Shown here: one piece after another, positions 50,166-60,249 of the stretch
Layout: each line of letters starts with the position of its first letter
How positions within the stretch are numbered: the stretch's first letter is position 1
Assembly (NCBI GenBank): GCA_017999645.1
Contig: JAGNLJ010000004.1
Location: 111,414 to 175,413 of the forward strand
Direction: 5' to 3'
Length of the DNA: 64,000 bases
DNA from: Alphaproteobacteria bacterium
GTDB lineage: Bacteria > Pseudomonadota > Alphaproteobacteria > Micavibrionales > Micavibrionaceae
Notes under the pieces: generated by a model
Database searches by the model: none
What the model was told of the DNA's origin: nothing
What the model saw: only the letters and a program-made list of their open reading frames with translations
Position numbers and translations under genes: made by a program

Positions 50166-50227
50166 CCCCTTACCCTCCCGCTTCGCGGGCCCCTCCCTCT
50201 CCCTCTGGGAGAGGGTTGGGGTGAGGG
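50163..50227. repeat. CCCTCCCGCTTCGCGGG-type palindromic repeat
   Basis: A long imperfect inverted repeat, opening TAACCCCTTACCCT and closing AGGGTTGGGGTGAGGG, with two inner hairpins (CCCGCTTCGCGGG; CCTCTCCCTCTGGGAGAGG). It starts at the stop codon of the hydroxylase gene and fills the gap to the convergent comF gene. Confidence 0.8.
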
Positions 50228-50229
50228 CC

Positions 50230-50982
50230 TTAAAAGTAACCCTCTCTAACAACCCTGGCCAGAGTTAAAACGTGAACTTTGCCAGCCCCCGATTTCATTA
50301 ACACCTTGGCGCATTCGCGCACGGTCGCGCCGGTGGTGTAAACGTCATCGACCAGAACAATCGTTTTGCCTTTCACATCTTCCGTATATTTCGGGTCCAG
50401 AACAAAAGCGCGGCGGACGTTGCGAAATCTTTGCTTGGCATTTAAATGCCCCTGGCTCGGCGTGGCGCGAGTGCGGCGTAAAAGATTTGAAATCACCGGC
50501 TTGTCGGTTTCCTTCGCCAGCGACTGCGCAATCAACGCGGCCTGATTATAGCGGCGCGAAACCAGCCGCCAGAAATGCAGCGGCACGGGCACGATAAAAT
50601 CCGCCTCTTTCAACATGTGTGCTCCAGCGCGTTTCAGCCACGGCATGAACGCCTTCACGGCGTGGGTTTTGTCGCCATGCTTAAACCCGAGAATAAGATC
50701 GCGGCTGGCCTCGCCGTATTTCAAAGCCGCGCGCGCAGTTTCATAGGGCGGCGCGTTGGCGAGGCAGGATGCACATTGCGCCTCCTCGCCCGCCTCGAAT
50801 TCAAAAGGAAAACCGCAGATGGCGCAGAATGGCGCGGCTATGAAATCGAGCGTCGACCAGATTTCCGGGGCGATCATGCCCTGGCGCTCGACCATCTGCC
50901 CGCTGACGATGCAGCGCGGCGGCAAAACCGTATCGACCGCCAGCCCGAGAACGCCGGAAACCTTTGCCCGCAACGTTTGCAT
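50230..50982 (-). CDS. comF: ComF family protein
   Basis: The 250-residue protein has an N-terminal zinc-type cysteine set (FCAICGFP, CASC) and a C-terminal phosphoribosyltransferase-like domain with the PRPP motif TIVLVDDVYTTGAT. ComF is linked to DNA uptake and single-stranded DNA handling in competent bacteria; in many alphaproteobacteria the role is not tested. Divergent from the methyltransferase fusion gene. Confidence 0.9.
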   Translation of the reverse strand: MQTLRAKVSGVLGLAVDTVLPPRCIVSGQMVERQGMIAPEIWSTLDFIAAPFCAICGFPFEFEAGEEAQCASCLANAPPYETARAALKYGEASRDLILGFKHGDKTHAVKAFMPWLKRAGAHMLKEADFIVPVPLHFWRLVSRRYNQAALIAQSLAKETDKPVISNLLRRTRATPSQGHLNAKQRFRNVRRAFVLDPKYTEDVKGKTIVLVDDVYTTGATVRECAKVLMKSGAGKVHVLTLARVVREGYF

Positions 50983-51069
50983 TAAGGAAAGCCTTTTCTG
51001 TATGATGCCCTGCGCGCTTAGGATATAAGCTTATAACGTATTGTAAATACTAATTTTATTAGCCGGTTT

Positions 51070-53703
51070 ATGGCCACTCAGAACGACGAAATCGCAGGCC
51101 TGCAGGAATCGTATCTCGAGCGAAGGGATATGCTGCTGAAGCTTGTTGCGCCGGCGGATATCCGCAAGGCGTGGTTCGCGCTCTCACACCTGCTGCTGGA
51201 TGAAGGGTCGCGCGTGATCGATATGGGGTGCGATGACGGCGCAGTTACGTATGCGATGGCCGCGATGGCGCCGAAGATCAAATTCACCGGCCTTGATAAA
51301 AGCAAACGCCAGATCAACAAGGCGCGCGAGAAATATTCGCTGCATAACCTTGAATATGTGATCGCAGACGCAACCAGCGAAATTTTCGAGCCTGAGTCCG
51401 TGGATGCGATTATCAACTCCTATGTTCTACACGAGGTTTATTCCGGTTCGCGCTATAACGAGCGGATTGTAAGCGACACGCTGCGTAAACATTTCCGCGT
51501 GCTAAAAAAAGGCGGCGTGATGTTCATCCGTGATTTTGCCCGGCCACCGCAGGGTGAATTCGTGCTGATGGAAATGCCGGATACGCCGAGTACAGGCGAT
51601 TCACTTGCTGATTTATCCGAGCCGGATTTGCTTATGTGGTATTCCGAACATGCAAGGCCGCGTTCGGACCCCGGCACAGGCGGATTTTTCCTCGAGGAAC
51701 TGCCGCCACGTTTTCCGCGCACGAGGCTGTTCAGGCTCCCACATAAATGGGCGTACGAATTTATCATGCGCAAGGACGACCGCGCGCACTGGGAACTGGG
51801 CCTGCCACTGGAATTCACGTTTTTTACGGCGCGTGATTTCATTCGCGAACTCAGTACGCTCGGTGCGCGGGTGCAATATTCCGGTCCACACTGGGAAGAT
51901 GAAATCATCGACAAGAAATTCGAAGGCAAGTTCAAGCTTCACGCTGATGACGGGACGATGCTCGGCCACCCGCCAACCTGTTTTGTCGCCGTCGCGTATA
52001 AAATGCAGGAGCGCAAAAGCCTGTATATCGAAGAACGTCGCCCCTCTATCACCGAAAACAGCAGGCTGAAAATTACCGCCATGCGCGATGATAAAACCGG
52101 ACGGATCCTGGATGTCGTCAGCCGCGGTGTAAATGCCAGTGAAATCATTCCCTACCGTCTCGACGAGGAAGGCCGCCTGAAGATTTTCCTGCATGATGGT
52201 GTTGCGCGCAGTATCGCCAACGCCGTGCCGCGCAATGGCATAAATTTAGATGGACGCGGATGGTCGGGGCACATGATCGAGCCCGTTGCCGTTGACGGTA
52301 AAATTCTTTCCGACATGGAAACGCAGGATGTTAAAAACTCGGCGCGGTTTTCGCGCGATCACCTCGGCCTGATCCCGCGCGAGGGGGCTGTTCTGATCAA
52401 GGGACCGGATTATTACCCCTCACCCGATTATATCGACGAGCGTATCGTCACCTATTATCTTAATGTCGAGCCGCCGAAATCGGCCCCGATCCCGAAGAAT
52501 TTTATCGGCCACGCCGACCGTTTCCATGCACGCGGCGTTGTCCGTGAACTTGATGCGCAGCAGGTACTGAACGCCATCGCCATCGGCATGATTCCGAACG
52601 GGCGGCTGGAACTGCAGATTCTTTCGCTGTTTGAGCATCTAAAACTCAGGGCCGAAAACTGGACGAGCAAGAACGTTCCGTTCCAGGTCGGCAACATTAC
52701 GAAACAGAAAAGCCTGCACAAGCTGATGAAGCAATATCAGGGCCAGCAAAAACGTTTTCGCGAGGTCAAGGGCACGGCGGGTCAGCTCCGCGCCGTTCAT
52801 TCCACATTCGTGGAAGAAGGCCAGATGCGCGGCGCGGTGACGGGTCTTTCATCACAGGATGCGGATTTCGTCGTGTTTGACGATCAGACAATCAACACGG
52901 CTGTTGTCCTACCGATGGCGAAGGATATTAAAAACGATATTCATGCAGGGTTTTTCCTCGAGACGACGCCTGTGCCGCAGCTGCACCAGCCCGGCAGTCT
53001 GACAATGTCAGCGCCGAGTTTCAACCTACCCCGGACCGTGACAAATCTGCAGCAGGCAAAAAAATTCATCGCCGAGCATTTCGGCGTATTTCCGCAGATG
53101 GTTTTCAAGATCGGCGAAAGTTATCACAGCCATGTCGGCGTAACACCGCAACGCATTCATCCTTTCGGCGTCGCCGTGCCGCCTGATTTCTTCAGCGACA
53201 GGAAGATGGAAACCATGCCGTTGTACCAGGTGATGCTGATAAGGCAGAAAATCGCCGATATGAACGTTAATCTCGATTACCGCCTCATTGCAGCGCGGGC
53301 GTACAAAATGCTCGGGCAGGACGCGGCGCTGGACGCAAGGCTGCGCGCGAAGCCGATCCTCGCGCAGCGTCTTGGACAGGTGAATACGGAATGGTCGATG
53401 CCTGTTTCGTATCACCAATCGCCAGTGATCGAGACGCAAAAACCTGCTCCTGCAGCTCCGGTTCAGGCGCAAAAGCCGCAGCCGTTTCACGCCGCGATGA
53501 TGGCTGCGCCGCCGCAGCAACAGCCTGAGACGCCAATTACCATCACGCCTCTGCGCGCCCCCATCGTGCCACCGAAAGAAATCGCCTCGGAGCCCGCGCC
53601 TGTCGCCCAAGCCGCAGAGCCGATCGAGGAATTCGCGCAGGAGCTCGATGAATTCCTGGAAGAACAAGTCCAGCATGAAGGGCTGCGACATGACCCGCGC
53701 TAA
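51070..53703 (+). CDS. 877-residue methyltransferase fused to two Nudix-like modules
   Basis: Residues about 1-300 form a class I SAM methyltransferase: motif I VIDMGCDDG (49-57), then FTGLDKSKRQ, and VMFIRDFARP (150-159). Residues about 345-525 look like a Nudix fold by strand and motif order (GRGWSGHMIEPVAV, then YYPSPDYIDERIVTYYL, which resembles ADP-ribose pyrophosphatases), but the catalytic Nudix box is degenerate (ARFSRDHLGL in place of REUxEExGU). Residues about 575-745 repeat the same order (AKKFIAEHFGV, YHSHVGVTPQRIHPFGVAV), again without catalytic glutamates. The tail (780-877) is Pro/Gln/Ala-rich then acidic. I know no named family; the Nudix reading is inference. It overlaps the next gene by 14 bp. 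Confidence 0.75.
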   Translation: MATQNDEIAGLQESYLERRDMLLKLVAPADIRKAWFALSHLLLDEGSRVIDMGCDDGAVTYAMAAMAPKIKFTGLDKSKRQINKAREKYSLHNLEYVIADATSEIFEPESVDAIINSYVLHEVYSGSRYNERIVSDTLRKHFRVLKKGGVMFIRDFARPPQGEFVLMEMPDTPSTGDSLADLSEPDLLMWYSEHARPRSDPGTGGFFLEELPPRFPRTRLFRLPHKWAYEFIMRKDDRAHWELGLPLEFTFFTARDFIRELSTLGARVQYSGPHWEDEIIDKKFEGKFKLHADDGTMLGHPPTCFVAVAYKMQERKSLYIEERRPSITENSRLKITAMRDDKTGRILDVVSRGVNASEIIPYRLDEEGRLKIFLHDGVARSIANAVPRNGINLDGRGWSGHMIEPVAVDGKILSDMETQDVKNSARFSRDHLGLIPREGAVLIKGPDYYPSPDYIDERIVTYYLNVEPPKSAPIPKNFIGHADRFHARGVVRELDAQQVLNAIAIGMIPNGRLELQILSLFEHLKLRAENWTSKNVPFQVGNITKQKSLHKLMKQYQGQQKRFREVKGTAGQLRAVHSTFVEEGQMRGAVTGLSSQDADFVVFDDQTINTAVVLPMAKDIKNDIHAGFFLETTPVPQLHQPGSLTMSAPSFNLPRTVTNLQQAKKFIAEHFGVFPQMVFKIGESYHSHVGVTPQRIHPFGVAVPPDFFSDRKMETMPLYQVMLIRQKIADMNVNLDYRLIAARAYKMLGQDAALDARLRAKPILAQRLGQVNTEWSMPVSYHQSPVIETQKPAPAAPVQAQKPQPFHAAMMAAPPQQQPETPITITPLRAPIVPPKEIASEPAPVAQAAEPIEEFAQELDEFLEEQVQHEGLRHDPR

Positions 53704-54586
53704 TAAAATGGCGGCAGATAATGGTATTGTCATTTTCGACCGCCAGCGTGTGCGCCAGAACCGTAACCGGGCGCGACCTGAGCATAATTTTCTAATAGAT
53801 TGGGCGGGAAAACAGATTGTTGACCGCCTGCGCGACGTAACGAAGAATTTCCCTCTCGCCCTGCAGATGGGGTTACGGACGCCACCTGAATTCGCACAAA
53901 ATCTTGCCGCCACGGGGAAAATAGAAACGCTGGTCGGCATGGATGCGGCGGAAAAACTTTTGAAACCCGGGACTATCTGTGCAGATGAAGAATTCCTGCC
54001 ATTCCGGGATCAATCATTAGACCTGATTATGAATGTCCTTAGCCTGCACAGCACGAATGATTTGCCGGGCGCGCTTATTCAAATCCGCCGCGCACTGAAA
54101 CCGGATGGATTGTTTCTGGCCGCGTTGTTCGGAGGCGAAAGCCTGATGGAACTGCGCCAGTCTTTGATGCAGACGGAAATCGAGATGAAGGGCGGCGCCT
54201 CCCCCCGCGTTTTTCCTTTCGCAGACAAACCGCAGATGGGATCATTGATGCAGCGCGCAGGCTTTGCCTTGCCCGTTATCGATTCAGAAATTGTGACGGT
54301 AACCTATCCCGATATGTTCGCGCTTTTGAAAGATCTGCGCTTCATGGGCGAAGGCAATGCCATCCTGAAGCGCGACAAGACATATCCGGGCCGGGAATTT
54401 TTTGCGAAAGCTGCTGAATTTTATAAAAATAATTTCTCAGATGAAGACGGACGCGTTCGCGCCTCGTTCGAGGTCATCTTCCTGATCGGCTGGGCGCCGC
54501 ATGCAAGTCAGCAAAAACCCTTAAGCCCCGGCAGCGCAAAAACACGGCTCGCCGATGCGCTGAATACAATTGAAACCAAGCTCTAA
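53690..54586 (+). CDS. NDUFAF5/BioC-like SAM-dependent methyltransferase
   Basis: The 298-residue protein begins with FDRQRVRQNRNRARPEHNFL, the N-terminal signature of NDUFAF5-type proteins, which act on complex I (arginine hydroxylation/assembly) in mitochondria. The methyltransferase core is diverged: instead of the usual glycine-rich motif I it has TGKIETLVGMDAAEKLL and EEFLPFRDQSLDLIMNVLSLH. The ATG at 53690 has a GAAGGG site upstream; a start at 53648 would add 14 residues and overlap more of the preceding gene. Proximity to comF is common in alphaproteobacteria, as I recall. Confidence 0.85.
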   Translation: MTRANKMAADNGIVIFDRQRVRQNRNRARPEHNFLIDWAGKQIVDRLRDVTKNFPLALQMGLRTPPEFAQNLAATGKIETLVGMDAAEKLLKPGTICADEEFLPFRDQSLDLIMNVLSLHSTNDLPGALIQIRRALKPDGLFLAALFGGESLMELRQSLMQTEIEMKGGASPRVFPFADKPQMGSLMQRAGFALPVIDSEIVTVTYPDMFALLKDLRFMGEGNAILKRDKTYPGREFFAKAAEFYKNNFSDEDGRVRASFEVIFLIGWAPHASQQKPLSPGSAKTRLADALNTIETKL

Positions 54587-54591
54587 ATGAA

Positions 54592-54650
54592 ATCCCGGCG
54601 AAAGCCGGGATCCATACAGTCTTTTAAAAGACCCCGTCTTTCGACGGGGT
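54592..54650. repeat. Two adjacent 20-bp hairpin repeats
   Basis: ATCCCGGC-GAAA-GCCGGGAT (54592-54611) and ACCCCGTC-TTTC-GACGGGGT (54631-54650). They share the 8-4-8 design of the copies at 8167, 9926 and 57313, and lie just after the NDUFAF5-like gene. Confidence 0.8.
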
Positions 54651-54661
54651 TACGATGAATG

Positions 54662-55054
54662 TCAGTTGTTGCCCGGTCCGGCGCCCTCGCCGCGGCGCTG
54701 GACGCGGCGCTTCATAGTGCCGCCAGAGCGTTGCTGGCTGTGGCCTTGCGGTGTGTTGTAATTGGGGCCGCCGTCATTATCGGACTCGAAACGCTGGCCT
54801 TCGAATTCGGCGTCGTTGCCGCTGCGGTGCTTGGCGTCGCGGTGCGGTGGAATGGGAATGGGTTTCTGCGCCATTTCGTTACGCTCGCTAACGGCGAGTT
54901 CAATTTCAAGACGGGAAGCAACTTTGCGCAATTCATGGATGGCATCCTGGAGAGATTCACGGACCGGACCGTTTTTCTGTTCCTTGCGCCACGCCTCGTA
55001 AGACTTGAAACAATTTTCAGACGTTTCGCGCAAGCGTTTTTCGATCTCATCCAT
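54662..55054 (-). CDS. Conserved hypothetical protein, charged
   Basis: The 130-residue protein begins MDEIEKRLRETSENCFKSYE, has a coiled-coil-like middle (DAIHELRKVASRLEIELAVSE) and a long polar tail with many Arg, Gly, Asn and Gln (NYNTPQGHSQQRSGG, ending RRGEGAGPGNN). The tail suggests nucleic-acid binding or disorder. I recognise no named family. It stands alone next to two hairpin repeats, 64 bp downstream of guaC on the same strand. Confidence 0.65.
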   Translation of the reverse strand: MDEIEKRLRETSENCFKSYEAWRKEQKNGPVRESLQDAIHELRKVASRLEIELAVSERNEMAQKPIPIPPHRDAKHRSGNDAEFEGQRFESDNDGGPNYNTPQGHSQQRSGGTMKRRVQRRGEGAGPGNN

Positions 55055-55118
55055 CCCTGTTTACTCCCTTTTGGATTAAGCCCCGAGTTTAATGACCCGG
55101 CATGCAAAGCGCAAGTTT

Positions 55119-56180
55119 CTATTCACCGCTGCCAAATATGGTATTCAACTGCTGGCTGACGCGGATAAAGGTGGTTCGCTTCGATAATTCCTTCAATCTG
55201 CGCGCCCCGACATAGGTGCAGGTCGAACGCAGGCCGCCGAGAATATCCTGCAGCGAGGATTCAACGCCGCCGCGGTATGGAATCTTGACTGTCTTGCCTT
55301 CGCTCGCGCGGTATTCGGCGACGCCGCCCTTGTGTTTCTTCATGGCGGTTGAGCTGCTCATGCCGTAGAACTGCACGAATTTTTTGCCGCCTTCGGTGAC
55401 GATTTTTTGTTCGGATTCATCATGACCAGCAAACATACCGCCTAACATTACAAAATCAGCACCGCCTGCGAAAGCTTTCGCGACATCGCCCGGCACGGTG
55501 CAGCCGCCATCGCCGCAGATCAGGCCGCCCAGGCCGTGGGCGGCATCGGCGCACTCAATAATCGCCGATAGTTGCGGGTATCCGACCCCCGTCATCTTAC
55601 GCGTGGTGCAGACACTGCCCGGCCCGATGCCGACTTTCACGACATCGACGCCGGAGAGAACCAGTTCCTCGACCATTTCGCCGGTCACGACGTTGCCGGC
55701 CATGATCGTGACGTCATCAGGCAACGTATCGCGGATGCGTTTTACAAAATCGATGAATTGCTGGCTGTAACCGTTCGCGACATCGATGCAGATTTTCTCG
55801 ATACCCTTGCCCTCTTTCTGGGTTTTGGATTTTAGAAAGGCCTTGAGCTTGTCCTGGTCGTCCTGCGTGATGCCGATGCTGTACCAGACCGATTTGCCGC
55901 CATGCTTGCTGAAAAATTTCTCAAGATCGGCGAGCGCGTAATGTTTATGCAGCGCAGCGGTGAGGCCGTTGCCGTCCTCGATGAACGCCTTTGCCATTGC
56001 GAAGGTACCGACGCCGTCCATGTTCGCGGATATGATCGGCACGCCCTTGAACGGGCGGCCGCTCCATTTGAATTTATAGTCGCGCGTGATGTCGACATCC
56101 TTGCGGCTGGCGAGCGTCGAGCGCTTCGGCCGTATAAGCACGTCTTTAAAATCGAGTTTTACTTCTTCTTCGATGCGCAT
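55119..56180 (-). CDS. guaC: GMP reductase
   Basis: The 353-residue enzyme turns GMP into IMP with NADPH. It has the IMPDH/GMPR barrel with active-site [19 protein letters not shown] (catalytic cysteine), [17 protein letters not shown] for phosphate binding, and no CBS domains, which marks it as GMP reductase rather than IMP dehydrogenase. The N-terminus ([21 protein letters not shown]) also fits. A DUF1192 gene lies 9 bp upstream on the same strand. Confidence 0.94.
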   Translation of the reverse strand: MRIEEEVKLDFKDVLIRPKRSTLASRKDVDITRDYKFKWSGRPFKGVPIISANMDGVGTFAMAKAFIEDGNGLTAALHKHYALADLEKFFSKHGGKSVWYSIGITQDDQDKLKAFLKSKTQKEGKGIEKICIDVANGYSQQFIDFVKRIRDTLPDDVTIMAGNVVTGEMVEELVLSGVDVVKVGIGPGSVCTTRKMTGVGYPQLSAIIECADAAHGLGGLICGDGGCTVPGDVAKAFAGGADFVMLGGMFAGHDESEQKIVTEGGKKFVQFYGMSSSTAMKKHKGGVAEYRASEGKTVKIPYRGGVESSLQDILGGLRSTCTYVGARRLKELSKRTTFIRVSQQLNTIFGSGE

Positions 56181-56189
56181 AATTTCCGC

Positions 56190-56372
56190 CTATGATTTAA
56201 ATAATGAAGACGCAGCATTCATGACCGCCTTTTTCCTGGCGATATTCTCTTCGACACGTTTGATTTCGGCTTTCATGTCCTCGATATATTGCTCCAGTTC
56301 GGAGACGGACATGTCGGTGAGGTTTTTTAGCTTTGCCGGCTGTTTCTGCGGCAGCATATCTTCTTCAAGCAT
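56190..56372 (-). CDS. DUF1192 family small protein
   Basis: The 60-residue protein starts at ATG 56372 with MLEEDMLPQKQPAKL and carries the DUF1192 pattern LTDMSVSELEQYIEDMKAEI followed by a coiled coil and a SSLFKS end. GGGAG lies 12 bp upstream. DUF1192 is typical of alphaproteobacteria, and its role is unknown. It is 9 bp before guaC and may be co-transcribed with it. Confidence 0.82.
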   Translation of the reverse strand: MLEEDMLPQKQPAKLKNLTDMSVSELEQYIEDMKAEIKRVEENIARKKAVMNAASSLFKS

Positions 56373-56587
56373 AACTAATGTATTCTCCCTGAAAACACTC
56401 AAAAAAGAGTAAATCCGGGCCTCCGATAAAGCAAATAGGCTTTTTTTGAGATTCTACTAGCTTTTAGGGGCCTTTTTCCCTATATAAGGGGTATTCCCAA
56501 TAGTTAAGGTTTAAATACCGTTGATCCATAAAGGGAGATGGATCGGGCGCAAAAGCTATTTGCGTTAAGGAATTCAAGGAGAAGAAA

Positions 56588-57304
56588 ATGGCTGCTGCCG
56601 CTAAAAAATCGAAACACACGCTTCTGATGCCGAAAGCTACGGCTGTATGGCTGATCGAGAACACCGCCCTGACCTTCAAGCAGATCGCGGAATTCACCAA
56701 CCTGACCGAGATCGAGATCGAGGCGCTGGCGAATGAAGATATCGGTCGCGGCCTGGTGGGCCGTAACCCTGTTGAGAACAATGAACTAACCAAGGAAGAG
56801 CTGGCCCGTGCGGAAGCCGACCCCAAAGTCACGCTGAAAGTCGCGAAGACCGACCTGCCGCAGGTTAAAATGCGTGCCAAGGGCCCCCGCTACACGCCGG
56901 TCTCCAAGCGCGCCGACAAGCCGGATGCGATTGCCTACATTCTCAAGAACAACCCGGAAATCAGCGACGCGCAGATCTGCAAACTGGTCGGCACGACGAA
57001 ACCGACCATCCAGATGCTTCGCGACCGCACGCACCCGAACGCTTCCAATATCCGCCCGCGCCACCCTGCGGATGCGGGCCTGTGCACCTACCAGGAATAC
57101 GAGAAGGCCGTAAATAAGGGCCTGAAAGCCGCTGGCAAGGACCCGGAAAAAGTAAAAGCCGAGCGCGCCGCCGCCCTGGACACCCCGTCACAGACGCAAC
57201 AGACGCAGGAAGACGTTACCGGTACCGCCGGGTTCGATTTCTCGAACTTCCTGCCGAAGAAAGACCAGACCAAGGTTCCGCTAGACGACGACGGCACGAA
57301 CTAA
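56588..57304 (+). CDS. trcR: TrcR-type cell-cycle transcriptional regulator (DUF1013)
   Basis: The 238-residue protein matches DUF1013/TrcR, a family found only in alphaproteobacteria: HTLLMPKATAVWLIENTALTF, then TFKQIAEFTNLTEIEIEALA with a helix-turn-helix, and AIAYILKNNPEISDAQICKLV with a second helix-turn-helix-like segment (GTTKPTIQMLRDRTH). AAGGAGA precedes the ATG. The tail is Thr/Gln-rich and poorly ordered. The name follows current annotation of the family; the targets are unknown here. A hairpin repeat and terminator follow. Confidence 0.88.
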   Translation: MAAAAKKSKHTLLMPKATAVWLIENTALTFKQIAEFTNLTEIEIEALANEDIGRGLVGRNPVENNELTKEELARAEADPKVTLKVAKTDLPQVKMRAKGPRYTPVSKRADKPDAIAYILKNNPEISDAQICKLVGTTKPTIQMLRDRTHPNASNIRPRHPADAGLCTYQEYEKAVNKGLKAAGKDPEKVKAERAAALDTPSQTQQTQEDVTGTAGFDFSNFLPKKDQTKVPLDDDGTN

Positions 57305-57312
57305 TTTACCGG

Positions 57313-57332
57313 ATCCCCGCCTTCGCGGGGAT
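57313..57332. repeat. 20-bp hairpin repeat
   Basis: ATCCCCGC and GCGGGGAT flank CTTC, the same layout as the other four copies, followed by ATGAC. It lies just after trcR. Confidence 0.8.
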
Positions 57333-57346
57333 GACATGTAGAATAC

Positions 57347-57376
57347 AAAACGGCCGGGTCAAACCGGCCGTTTTTT
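57347..57376. terminator. Terminator between trcR and the DUF465 gene
   Basis: The ACGGCCGG / CCGGCCGT stem is flanked by four A on the left and six T on the right, so it can end both the rightward trcR and the leftward DUF465 gene. Confidence 0.85.
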
Positions 57377-57395
57377 ACGCAATAATTATGCGAGG

Positions 57396-57587
57396 CTACG
57401 CTGTGCGAATGCCCTCGATTTCTTCCTTCAGCATCAATTTCTGCTTTTTCAATTGCCTGAGATAGAAATCAGTCGTGGAGGGCATACCCTGCATTGTTTC
57501 GATCCGGTGCTTCAGAAGTGCGTGCTTGTGTCTAAGGGCTTCAATCCGGGACGCTGGGGATGTTATAGACGTTCCACGTTCGGTCAT
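57396..57587 (-). CDS. DUF465 (YdcH) family small protein
   Basis: The 63-residue protein starts at ATG 57587 after GGAGAAA. It is a two-helix coiled coil: SRIEALRHKHALLKHRIETM and DFYLRQLKKQKLMLKEEIEGI, the DUF465 pattern. The role is unknown, though the family is common in proteobacteria. A longer start at 57620 adds 11 residues and is less likely. It lies downstream of the CtrA/GANTC region, which gives it an unusually long leader (about 215 nt if transcription starts near 57803). Confidence 0.85.
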   Translation of the reverse strand: MTERGTSITSPASRIEALRHKHALLKHRIETMQGMPSTTDFYLRQLKKQKLMLKEEIEGIRTA

Positions 57588-57626
57588 AGGCGTTTTCTCC
57601 TGTTCCTTGGCTTGGTCCAAATTTCC

Positions 57627-57867
57627 GAGTCAGAGTGTACGACTCGTTCAGAGCCCCTTACAAATTCCTGTCAAATTATGCCTTCCGCATATACGGATTC
57701 AGCCTTGAATCCAAGGCAGTTACGTCGTGACTCTGATGTTGCGTAGTATTGTTTTACGAAACAGAATTTGAAGGGTGATTTTTCTGAACCGATTCGTGCA
57801 CATTCTTCCATTATATTCAGGGGCTTCTTAAAAAATGGTTAACGGAATCTTAAGATTCAGGCGAGTC
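57627..57867. promoter_or_regulatory. Cluster of nine GANTC (CcrM) sites
   Basis: GANTC occurs at 57627, 57641, 57696, 57707, 57729, 57791, 57845, 57854 and 57863. A random 241-bp stretch would hold about one. The last three are spaced exactly 9 bp apart. The stretch also contains a GCCTTG/CAAGGC hairpin (57702-57717) and a palindrome GAATCTTAAGATTC (57845-57858). No coding frame is supported within 57588-57889. Confidence 0.75.
57810..57853 (-). promoter_or_regulatory. CtrA-controlled promoter reading toward the DUF465 gene
   Basis: Three TTAA half-sites (57828, 57839, 57850) are separated by exactly 7 bp each, giving two overlapping CtrA boxes. On the minus strand a perfect TATAAT (57815-57810) lies 12 bp beyond the nearer box, so the box covers the -35 region as in CtrA-activated promoters. 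Transcription would begin near 57803 and run toward 57587. Confidence 0.65.
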
Positions 57868-57889
57868 AGGAAGGCTCAAGGGACCATGG

Positions 57890-59386
<1,497 letters not shown>

Positions 59387-59414
59387 GATTCTGCCTCCTC
59401 ACAACCATATAATG

Positions 59415-59963
59415 TCAGAAAGAGTTCTTCGCCACCAGATAGGCTTTTTCTTCGGGCGTGGTTTCCCGGCGCAGCGCCGCGTTGCGCTCGGGGTAGCGGC
59501 CATATTTCTCGATCACGGCATAGCGCTGCTGGGCGACGAAATAGGCCACCGGGTTTTCATCCTGCATGGATTTAAAGAGTTCGAGATTCTTTTTCTGGTC
59601 GGACAGGCGTTCGCTGTGTTCGAAAGGGATATACAGGAAAAAGCGTTTTTCGGGGCTGAGCACCTGATCAAAGCCTTTTGAGATTGCCTGTTTGGCAATC
59701 AGAAGAGCGCGTTCGTCGGTTTCAAATTCAGCCGCCACACCGCGAAACATCCGGCGCGGAAACTGGTCGAGCAGTAAGCAAAGCGCGAGACAGCCATCCG
59801 CATCGACATTCCAGCCGTTGCAAAGCCCGTCCTTGGCCATGTTATAGGTCATGGTGAAGCGGTCCTTGATAATGGAATCGAACTCGTCGCTGCGCTGGAA
59901 CCACAGGCGGGGCTCGGTTTCCTCGAACCAGAAGTGGGTGATTTCCTGCCGCGTGTCGCGCAA
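59415..59963 (-). CDS. DUF924 family protein
   Basis: The 182-residue protein matches DUF924: ITHFWFEETEPRLWFQRSDEFD at the start and LALCLLLDQFPRRMFRGVAAEFETD in the middle, a tetratricopeptide-like helical fold. The family is common but its role is unknown. It lies 4 bp after the 85-residue membrane protein gene and 28 bp before amaB on the same strand. Confidence 0.9.
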   Translation of the reverse strand: MRDTRQEITHFWFEETEPRLWFQRSDEFDSIIKDRFTMTYNMAKDGLCNGWNVDADGCLALCLLLDQFPRRMFRGVAAEFETDERALLIAKQAISKGFDQVLSPEKRFFLYIPFEHSERLSDQKKNLELFKSMQDENPVAYFVAQQRYAVIEKYGRYPERNAALRRETTPEEKAYLVAKNSF

Positions 59964-59967
59964 GGCG

Positions 59968-60225
59968 TCAGGTTTCCTTCAGGAATTCGCTGAGCTTGCG
60001 CTCGGCACGGCGTGCCATAACAGAAAGCGCGATGGCAGGCACGAAAGGAAAAATCAGGAAGACGATGCTGACGGGATTGCGCAGCAAATTGAAAATATTT
60101 CCGCCTTCGGATTGCTCGAAATAGGTGTAGCAGAACAACAGCACGCCGAGGCAGGCGAAAACAAGCGCAAGAAACCGGTAGAGTTTGGATTTAATCAGGT
60201 ATTCCTTGGCGCGTTCCTTGTTCAT
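59968..60225 (-). CDS. Small two-helix membrane protein (85 aa)
   Basis: It starts MNKERAKEYLIKSKLYRFLA and has two hydrophobic helices (LALVFACLGVLLFCYTYF and PVSIVFLIFPFVPAIALSV) and a charged tail. GGAGGT precedes the ATG. Lying 24 bp after petC, it may be part of the bc1 operon, but no function is known. Confidence 0.72.
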   Translation of the reverse strand: MNKERAKEYLIKSKLYRFLALVFACLGVLLFCYTYFEQSEGGNIFNLLRNPVSIVFLIFPFVPAIALSVMARRAERKLSEFLKET

Positions 60226-60249
60226 TGCCGCACCTCCCGTGCGATTTGC

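Noticed and set aside
53026..53940. 304-codon minus-strand frame
   Set aside because: It is antisense to the methyltransferase fusion and the NDUFAF5-like gene; the product is Arg-rich low complexity.
57588..57889. Chromosome replication origin
   Set aside because: CtrA and GANTC sites are suggestive, but no DnaA boxes (TTATCCACA type) and no dnaA, parA/B or hemE/gidA neighbours are seen.
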